Positions 6,188 to 6,265 of a stretch of DNA of 6,265 nucleotides are shown piece after piece. The stretch covers positions 1 to 6,265 of the forward strand of contig CANOBT010000262.1 of NCBI GenBank assembly GCA_947564305.1. Direction: 5' to 3'. A program made the position numbers and the translations under genes. How positions within the stretch are numbered: the first letter of the stretch is position 1; each line of letters begins with the position of its first letter. The notes under the pieces were generated by a model. That model saw only the letters and a list, made by a program, of their open reading frames with translations, was not told where the DNA came from and did no database searches. The DNA is from an uncultured Lachnospiraceae bacterium. Its GTDB lineage: Bacteria > Bacillota_A > Clostridia > Lachnospirales > Lachnospiraceae.

Positions 6188-6265
6188 CTGTCAGCAAGAA
6201 CAACAGCGATGAACCTTGATAACTAAACAATAGACAACAATCCTTGAAAATTTCTATAAGAGAGA
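6187..6265 (+). other. Probable 16S rRNA leader with boxA-like motifs
   Basis: Downstream of P2 the transcript begins with GCTGT (6187-6191), which can pair with ACAGC (6203-6207). Next comes TGAACCTTGATAACTAAACA (6210-6229), resembling the boxA antitermination element and the CTTTGAAAACT-type sequences common in Firmicute rRNA leaders and spacers. A second related core, CCTTGAAAA, follows at 6242-6250. The window ends in TATAAGAGAGA, which resembles the bases just before the conserved GAGTTTGATC of 16S rRNA. The mature 16S 5' end is probably within the last ~10 bases or just outside, but no diagnostic 16S sequence is present, so no rRNA gene is called. Confidence 0.6.

Noticed and set aside
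1..6265. Mobile element, CRISPR array or novel defence-type system
   Set aside because: Both proteins are complete-looking housekeeping enzymes, and the non-coding parts are explained by promoters, terminators, a tRNA and an rRNA leader. I saw no spaced repeat array, transposase or terminal inverted repeat.

Overview
The window is an ordinary chromosomal housekeeping segment of a Gram-positive Firmicute. It most resembles a gut clostridium of the Lachnospiraceae type. That call rests on the style of the GlgP and IleRS proteins, purine-rich Shine-Dalgarno sites, consensus sigma-A promoters, and a tRNA gene without an encoded CCA. It is an inference from recognised sequence style, not from a database search. 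No mobile element, CRISPR array, phage gene or unknown multi-gene system is visible.

Layout, left to right, all on the + strand. (1) Bases 1-2949 are the 3' nine-tenths of ileS, an isoleucyl-tRNA synthetase of the longer, eukaryote-like class (IleS2). Its start and HIGH motif lie upstream of the window. (2) After a gap with no terminator comes glgP, a complete glycogen/maltodextrin phosphorylase (preferred start 3071, possible upstream GTG start 2981, stop 5545), probably co-transcribed with ileS. (3) Bases 5546-5841 hold a probable terminator for this operon, then an AT-rich tract with a perfect-consensus promoter and an 80-base leader. (4) tRNA-Ser(GCU) lies at 5842-5929 and is closed by a strong intrinsic terminator at 5943-5973. 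(5) Bases 5974-6265 hold no gene. They carry two tandem sigma-A promoters and a leader with boxA-like motifs, the layout expected upstream of a 16S rRNA gene, which should start at or just beyond the right edge.

Functionally, most of the window serves translation: IleRS charges tRNA-Ile, the tRNA-Ser reads AGC/AGU codons, and the promoters probably drive a ribosomal RNA operon. GlgP is the exception, releasing glucose-1-phosphate from storage glucan. The most notable non-coding signal is that the tRNA promoter and the second rRNA-type promoter share an identical 14-base A-tract element three bases upstream of the -35 box. All three stable-RNA promoters are also predicted to start with G and to make transcripts whose first ~20 bases form a GCTGT-containing hairpin.
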